DNA of 64,000 bases. Origin: Sycon ciliatum. Its lineage: Eukaryota; Porifera; Calcarea; Leucosolenida; Sycettidae. The stretch is from assembly GCF_964019385.1 (NCBI RefSeq), contig NC_088654.1, positions 8,451,700 to 8,515,699 on the forward strand, given 5' to 3'. The position numbers and the translations under genes were made by a program. The first letter of the stretch is position 1. Each line of letters begins with the position of its first letter. The notes beneath the pieces are model-generated. The model had not been told where the DNA came from. It did no database searches and worked only from the letters and a program-made list of their open reading frames with translations. Positions 26,401 through 35,468 of the stretch are shown here, in pieces.

Positions 26401-29400
26401 TGTGTGAGTGTGTGGGGGGGGGGGGGGGGGCGTACCTATTTCTGCCGGTAGCAGGTAGCTGGACCAACGCCTGTTTACTGGTGAGAAGGTCGTGTGTACT
26501 GTACACGGCATATCACAACAGTATGAGCGGCTACGGTATATCCGTACCCATTGAAAACTGCTTCCACCTGTCCCGCGCGCCCGCTATTACTGTGTGCATC
26601 TACCTTCATTTCAGTACTCAAATCCAACTCTACTCAGTACTCACCCAAGTGTTGCCGATGGCGCTACAACAATCCCTTCTACTCTCCCTTTCTTCGTTTG
26701 TTCCAGGTTCAAACTTCTCGTCGTCACTGGCACCCCGTCAATTGGTCCGGGTTTGTGCTGTTCGGTAGGGACACCGTGCTCTACAATCAATCTCCACGGC
26801 TAGCCGAGGACTTGCGCCATGTACTGCACACGGAGGAGGATGGTGGCCGAGGGGCGTTCTATGTCTTGAGGCATCTGGTGAGACTCCCGGCCAATGGCTG
26901 TACTGTTTGACCCCATTGCAACTGTTTTTTTCTTCTTCTTTCTATCTAGCTTGTATGTTGTTTCTGTAGATCTTTCCACTGTTTGTCTATCTGTAATTGG
27001 CTAGCAGGCAGACATTTGTTGTGTCTATTCTATGCTTGCTGCTCCTTCAATCCATCTGCCTGTCTATCCATTTGTCTGGCGCTCTGGCGCTCTGTCTCTG
27101 TGTCTTTCCCCTCTCCTACTCTTTGTATCTCTAGCGCCATATAAATACTGCTATCTGATGATTAGCTGAAATGCGTGTTTCAGCTCAACTACCCTTCACC
27201 TCCTGTGTTTGTGTAGACTCGTGCTGCTCTACACATCTGTGTATGGAGCTGCCTTGACTGGCCTTGTTTCTATCTACAGTCAACTTCGCTAATAACGACT
27301 GCAGATATAACGACAATTCGCGAATAACGACAGCATTTCTGTGCCCAGAGCAAAGTCCCTTCCAACTGTAATACACATAATGAGACCCCGCCGAGTGTTG
27401 TTATAAGCGAAGTTGACTGAATATCATTGCTTGTTTGCTTGTGTGCATATGCTATTCTCTGTTCATGGCATCCTTCGCATCACGCACGCTGACGTCAAAA
27501 TCATCTTACAGGTCAAACGTGCACTGACGCGTCTCGACGGCTCCGCCACCTCGCCCAGCAAACCCGTGGTGTCCTGGAGCAGCGTCAAGCAGCGCGTCAA
27601 CAAAGGACCACCGACGTCGCCGACTGGCGGTGGCGGCGGCAGCCTATCGACGAGTGTGTGCAGTGTTGCCGACGAGAGCTCCCTGCAGAGCGGCATCGAG
27701 CGGCTAGACTTGACGTCAGATAATGGACCCGTGCACAATGACACGACTTCAGGTAAGCCGTTGGTTGGTCACTTGGCCAGTGTCACAGCCACTGTACGCT
27801 GGTCACTAGTGCGTGGTGTCATTTGCATTACACTTTACATGACAGTACTGTCAGTCGCCGAAGAACTGGGCAGGGGGGGGGGGGGGGGGTAACATCCTCG
27901 CTTAGTACACTTTTCCTTGTCAGCCGTGGTTGGCTATAAAAACCCTGCAATCGCCACGCAAAGTGGTCATTGGCTACCCCAGCCATGTATTGCTTGGAAT
28001 AAAATAAAATAAATAAAATAAATAGTCACGAACTTAGAAATAAATGGTCAGTTCTTATTTTCCTGTATTTCAGTGTATGCACACTTGATTCACCGTGTGT
28101 ACCTTCGCATGCTGTGCTCGGTGAAATTTTAGCCTGGTCGTACCTCGGCGCTCCGTTCTTCGGCGCTCCGTTCTTCGGCGCTCCGTTCTTCGGCGCTCCG
28201 TTCTTCGGCGCTCCGTTCTTCGGCGCCCGACAGTACTCTAGTTACAGTGAAACCTGTGTAAGACGACCGCTCAAGGGACCTTGAAAACCTGGTCTCTGTT
28301 ACCAGGTGGTCTCCTTATCCAGGGTCATTTGACTGGAAATAGCATCACTTGGTCCTGGTTTCAGTGGTCTTCCAGGACAGGTGGTCTTCCAGGACAGGTG
28401 GTCTTCCAGGACAGGTGGTCTTCCAGGACAGGTGGTCTTCCAGGACAGGTGGTCACCTTGACAGGTTTTACTCTACTTGTAGTAGTTAGAGTATTTATTT
28501 GTGCCACTTGCATGATAATTATGTTGGTACGCTGTGGGTGATGTCGCTTGTATTATACAGTTAACCTTTAACTAAAGACCAACGTGACTAGCGACCAGCC
28601 CGGTGCTACAGACCACTTCGACTCGCACGGACCGTCTCACATTCATATCATGGTTGTGCAGTGCAAACCTGTAACTAAAGACCACCTGTCACTAAAGACC
28701 GCATTGTCTGGCCCCAAGGGGTGGTTGTTAACCACAGGTTCTACTGTCTGTCGGTAACCTGTGGGTGATATCACTTGCATTATATTGACTTGTTAGCCAC
28801 TAAGGAATTTGTGGACATCACACACCTGCATGTTAGCTACTGCGGTTGGAAAGTAAAATCCAACCTCCTTGGATAGTACCGTGCAGGGACTAAAGTGGTT
28901 GTGACTGTGCGCTGTTCACGATGTTGGATTTCATTAGCCCGCCAATGTCGTACGGCACGCATCTCACAGTTGATAACAGTCATACAGAGGCTGTCCAGCA
29001 TTGTCACCGTTCGAAAGCAGGACATTAACACATACTGCAGTCATAGTGTGTATGTAGGCAAAAGGTTCCCATTAAAATGTGAGCAAATGTTTCAGTCCAT
29101 AGTGGATTGTTCCGCGCAAGACTGGTGGAGAGCTTGTTTAGTCCTATCAAGCCTAAATAATATTATTCTGAACCTTTATGCAGTCATCTGACATTCTGGC
29201 CATAAATGCCAAAAATCATGTACAAGGAGAGATTTCGTGTATGAACAAGTTTTTCTTCTTCTGAAAGCATGTTGAAAGCTATGCAATTCGCACGACATTT
29301 CCCGCCAAAAATTGCAAAATGTCCAAAATGGCGGAGGAAATAATTATTTACCGCATAATGTTACAATCTCCGACGTATTACTGTCTGTGTCTTTGTGCTA

Positions 29401-32400
29401 AATCGTGAAGCAAGGGCGTGAAGCAAGAGGGTATGCAGATAGTAACAGGTGGCTGACACTCATCGCAGCAGTATACGTAGTCTCTTGCTCTCTATCCTGG
29501 TTGTGCACGCAGCAAGCACGCATGGTATCGACGGGATCGATCCGCTTTTGTGGTAAAGTGCCTCTCATAGAGTCGAGCTTCTTGACTTGGACGGTCCGGG
29601 CACTTTCTGAAGGATACGTTTGCGATGAGTTCCTCTGCCAGCTTAAGTCTGAATTCTAGATGTGATAGCTTCCGTGGTGATGCCTTCCTCTTCAGAATCC
29701 ATGCGCTAGTGAGAGATAGGTCAATGTATCGGACGAGAATCACTTTCCACCATTTCCTTGTTTCGCTCTGAACCTTCGAGTATGTACAAGGCTTATCATT
29801 GGAATCAACGCCTCCCATGTATTTGCGCTACTCATGAATGCAAGGTGGTACTGGTACATTTGTAGTGTGCGTGGTCTAAGGCAAGGAGGCAACTACCCAC
29901 AGTCAGTCAACGAACGTTTCAGAACTTACTCCGGCACGGCCTGGAGGTTATCTTATATCAAATATTCCTAAGTGAACTTGCTCTCAATCAACCACGACTC
30001 CTACGTATGAGATACAAACTAGAGAACTTATACAGAATCTAACAAGGCCGTTGGCAAGGGGGCCAGCTAGGAAGCTTCAGCTGGTGTCTATTGCGGGAAA
30101 CAAGCAGCAGGCAGCAAAACAGCTAAAGAATGTATGTGATAGTGTAGCAAGCAATCTGGAAATGCCATTGATTACTCGCAGCACGCCTCAGTGCTACAAA
30201 GGAAGCATTGGAGCATGAAACTGATATCGCAGTGAAGAGAAGTCCATACAACTGCACAAGGACCTCTTGCAAATGAAGCATAGCGGCACAAGTATTGTAT
30301 TTTGGAAACAATGAAGACTACTGATAATATGTGTTGGTCTAGCTACTCTCCAGTGTGTAGTGGCGCCATGCAAGGATCATGGAAGAACAATCGTAAATGT
30401 AGGAAGTACTGTATGCTTCTAAACAATAAGAGTCATGCAAAATACATGTACTGCTAGTCATGTGTAAACTGTAAAGCAGGGATACTACACATTGATGACG
30501 GCGTGCTAGCCTGCTGCGTCCACCGTGTTCCGCCGTACAGAGTCATTGCCCGTGGCGTTTGTACACATACAAGTGCTCAGAAGTGTAACATCACTTGTGT
30601 TGTTCCACGTCTGGCAAGGAAGCGATCCACCCCTTCGGTAAATGGTCTCGCCCCGCTTCATCCTTTTCATTATTTTCGCTTCTACACTCCTTGATGTCGG
30701 GCACCGCCTGTTGCGCCGAATGGTGCCGACAGCATATATTCCCAGACCAAGAAGATCCGTAAGCAACGGCACACTGCTATAAACGTTGTCCATGAATACA
30801 CGGCGGAACTTGCTGTGCAGGCCTTCTTCTACGGACATTACAACACTGTAGGCCTCTCCCTACTCTCTTAGACTATGCTGTCGGCCTGCGTACACACTTA
30901 TTCGCCGCGTATACCCCGTTGGCAAGCACACTAGAGACCACAGCTTCAATCTCCATTTGCGTGGCGAATTCTTGATATCAACTCGTATTATGGCAACACT
31001 GGCCAAAACACTCGGATGCACTGCTACTTCACGCAGTCGGACGGTTCTTTCTCATCATTTCGGTCACTCTGACCATCTTCAGGATGAAGTGGGCAAGGAA
31101 GCAAGACGACTTTAACACAACAAGCTACTCTTGATTATTGTTTTAAATGGGACCGACATTTGGATGGAATGAGGGTCTCGTCAATTGAAACACGCTCTGT
31201 GGTGCGGTTATATGGAATCTGCTTATTTTTGCCAGCTAGCTGGCCTCTACGTACACCGCAGACACACCCACACACAACAGAAAGATACAGATCACAGTAG
31301 TAATGTGGTCTTTGTTCACTCACGAAAAGAGAAAGACCACGACGAAGAGAAAAGTTTGAGAACACTGACAAAAAACCAGCTGACGCAATCCTGGTGCCGT
31401 AACTATGGTGAAAATGCTGGCAAAAGAATACATTTTTCGTTTCATTCGCTACGCTCAGCGAACGAAAAATAACACTTTTCTGTATCTCTAGAAAATGGTA
31501 CGAGGGTGAGGCTGCCTCGTTGATACTATCTACTTTGGCATGGGCCTTGTGTAGTCTGGCGTTCGGCTGTTGATCAAGGTTGTTTGTGACGTGCAGACAG
31601 CGCAAGGTTCGCAAGAGCATATCTTTTGACATACAATACGCTATTCTTTCAGTTCGCGTGAATGAGAACCGCTTTCGCCACCAGTACATCCTCATCGTCA
31701 GAAGCGGCCCGACTCCCATAACGATGAGGATTCCTACGAAAGCCTCCATTACAGGCGCAGTCACGTCCTGCCAGTTGGGAGCTGTCTTCTGGGTAGGGTA
31801 CCGATTGGTCACCCCCTCCCCCCCCCCCCACACCACCTCCACCACCACCTCTCGTACTTGCTGCTTCAGTGCCTGTCAGTCCAGCCAGATCTCCGTCTCC
31901 AGGTTCATCTTCGCTGTCAGATGCGGGTTGAGATGCAGCTGCAACTGTGCTTGCTGCACCATCTCCGCCAGCCGCAGCACTAGTTGTTGGTGCTCAAGTC
32001 TCCCGCTGTCTTTCACTCTCGCTCGACTCCCTCATCCTCCGCTGGCTCATTGAAATGCAACCAGTATGGCTCACATACACGCCATTTCTCTGTTGGTGTT
32101 GGAGGAGTGGACGAAGTGAAACGGCATCATCATGCTAAAACATAAGAACTGTCTTTGCAAACAACAAAAAGGGAAGAAATAGAACAAAAAATGGACTGCA
32201 GGCCAAAACTTTACAAAAGAAAGGGGGAAACTGGCCGAAATTGGCAAAAATCGAAAAAAGAAGGGAAACAGGAGGAAACCAAAGGAAACTGTGTGTGTGT
32301 AAGGGAACGGCTTTGGCTGGGTTGGCAAGTATGCTAAAGTACCCGATGAGATACCATGAAGTGAGCAAGGCATTCTGTAGGACAGTGACAATTTCTCCTT

Positions 32401-32522
32401 GTGTACTTTCCCAAAGCAATTCCAACATGTCGCTATTGTCCTTGGTTCAATTATAACTATAATCATGCTGTTGCTGTTGCTGCTGCTGCTTGTGTTGCTG
32501 CTGCTGCTGCTGGTGTTGCTGC

Positions 32523-32553
<31 letters not shown>

Positions 32554-33352
32554 ACTGCTGGTGTTGCTGGTGGTGTTGCTGGTGTTGCCTGGTGTTGTTG
32601 TTCAGGTGTGACAGCTGGTCAGGAATGCTGGTGTCGTGTTCTAAGGACATGTGGGTTCCATGTTCAGCCGCCGACACCGGAGTATCCGGCCGGTGCCATC
32701 GTCCTCCCAGAGCACGATGACTCACGATTGCTGAAGAAGTGCTTTCTGCAGATGGACGCCTTCCTGGGTAAGGCTAGCGGGCGAGATTTTGTTGCCTCTT
32801 TCCATAATATCCATTCGCTTTTCTCTCGGTATCTCTCTCTTTGTATCTACTATTCTCAACTCTTTACATTTTACAGGCTTTGTTTTATTATTATTATTAT
32901 TGTAAAGCTTTCCTTTTGATCTTGTCTCTTATTGTTGTGTACTTTCCACAATATTGTGTTGCATTGTTAAAAAAACTATTACTCATAAAAAAAATTAAAA
33001 AACTATTCTCAAGAGTATAAGGTCCCGAGAGTGTGCAACTCCCAATCCCCTCCCTATGGGGTTCAACGGTGGCGAAAACTTACATTATATGGTCTAGTGT
33101 TCCTTTTGTACAGTTCCTGCTCATTTTTAGCGAGCAGCGGATTAATAACAAAGGCACTCCTAACAGAAACTCTCTGCGCGTATGCAACTCCCCAGCATGA
33201 TCATGGCAGATAATCGGATTGCGCGCACGCTATCCTTCGTGGTACGAAGTACGAAACATACCTGAGACACTTGATGTGAGTTTTCGCCGTTGGAGACCCC
33301 ATATGCACACTCTTGGGATCTTATTTACTCTTGCTAGTATCTTTCTCGGTCA

Positions 33353-33401
<49 letters not shown>

Positions 33402-33405
33402 ACAC

Positions 33406-33485
<80 letters not shown>

Positions 33486-35412
33486 TTGATACCTTATTTT
33501 CCTTTCATCCATGGCTGGCTGCCTGGGCTCCTGTAAAGCCTGTTCAGACTGACGCGCTCAAACTGTCCAGGGTCATTACTGTATACAATATTGCATGTGT
33601 TGTTTGGTTTCGTTTGGTTGTGCAGTCTTGTCCTCTGGCATGCAGCTCGCCCTAAGCCGAATGTCCTGTACGCCGACAGCAAGCCAACACCTTCAAGTTA
33701 TGGTGAGTGACAACTGACACTGTACTAAAACACCTTACAAGTTTGCAATGAAACAAGGTTACATTTATGTTGTAACTCAGAGTTTCACGACTTATAAAAA
33801 AAAAACAGAAGGACCAAGTTACGCTATAATGTCCACTAAGACCACCAGTTACTAAATGATCAGCTCATGCGATAACATTGCACGACACTGACCGACGGTT
33901 TTCGCAAATTAATCCTTTGCTCTCCGTCCGTTTCACGACTATTTGGCAAAAAAACTTCATGCAAAAATGAAAGGCCAGACAGATTTATTGCTTTCCTGTT
34001 GTTTGATGGCGTGTCCTTTGGGTGATTACAAGTACTTTACTTGTTCTCTTTTCACTCTGCGATTTCCCGCAGCTTCAGCAATCAGCGGATTACCTTCATC
34101 AGCGTGCAGCGGTGGCTGAAAACAGCAGCGCTGGCGGCAGCGGTAGACGATCATCATCACCTCCAGTGCATGCACCGCCACCGCAGCTGCATCCACCCAG
34201 CCTGTCTGTGCCCACGTGGGTACTGCAGCACGCCGGCGTGTCGGAAGTGCTCGATCAGCTTGGTCTGCTCATCCACTCGGCCACCGAGCAGGCAACGGGT
34301 TTCTCCATAGCGGCAGCGGCTGATCGTCGCGTGTTGCACGCCGCAGCGCAGATCTTCGCCTTTGTGTTCGGTAAGGAGACGCCCGACCTGTAGCTGACTG
34401 ATTTGATCAGATTTCAGTGGGTATCACTTTACATGGGGGGTGTGATGTGGATCTCACCTTCGGGCAATCTACAGCCCTCGTCCAGCTTGAATCTGATTTC
34501 TGTCGTGAGCGTTGTTGTTAGGTGTGCGAAGCATCCTGTATAATTACCTGCCATGCATGGGCTGGGGGGGGGGGGGGTGATGTGGATTCCACCTCCAGGT
34601 ATTCTACAGCCCTTGTCCAGCTTGAACCTGAGCGTGGTCTGCCCCACTGGCACAGCTACCTTGTGTGAATTCTATGCTCAATATTCCCTGCTGTTTCCTT
34701 CTACAAATCATAGGCAGGATTGTGTTTGGTATACAAATATCTCATCAGAGTGCGACTTGACATCAGGTCCTGCTTATGTGCTGGTGTCTATGCTCATGTT
34801 GGGCCTGCTAGACATTGATATTCAGCTTCTCTGTTACACTGATGCATGTGCATGGTTTTCATGTCTGTGTCGAATTCCTGCTCTGCCGGGTTTTGTTTCC
34901 GACTGCAGCTCACGAAGGCTCTGGTGCAGGCCGTAAGTCATCGTCCGGCGGTCGTGCTGTGACAAGTTGCTAGCACAGTGCTATGCTAAACCCTGCATCA
35001 AATTGAACACTGAATTGTGGTTCAGGAAGTAGTAGGCTGTCAATGCTGTGACAGGTTGCTAGTACGGTACTCCGCTAAACCCTGCATCAAACTGAACACT
35101 GACTTGTGGTTAAGGAAGAAGTAGGCTGTCAATGCTGTGACAAGTTGCTAGCACAGTGCTACGCTAAACCCTGCATCAAACTGAACACTGAATTGCGGTT
35201 CAGGAAGAAGTAGGCTGCCAATGCTGTGACAGGTTGCTAGTACGGTGCCCCACTAAACCTTCCATGTAACCGAAGACTGAATTCGTTTTGGTCCATGGTG
35301 AGATCGTATTGTGGATCAATGCACTGCTGCGTTATCACCAGTAGTATACTGACGTATCACAGACATCCAATGCGGACGTTCTCTCATGGCTTCTCTGCAC
35401 TCTCCAGTATGC

Positions 35413-35468
<56 letters not shown>

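Noticed and set aside
27156-27178. CTGATGA...GAAA string resembling a hammerhead core
   Set aside because: The intervening six bases cannot form helix II, and no helix III partner is present.
34955-35290. Regular repeat spacing suggesting a CRISPR array
   Set aside because: Whole 89-bp units are repeated with no unique spacers, in a eukaryotic intron.
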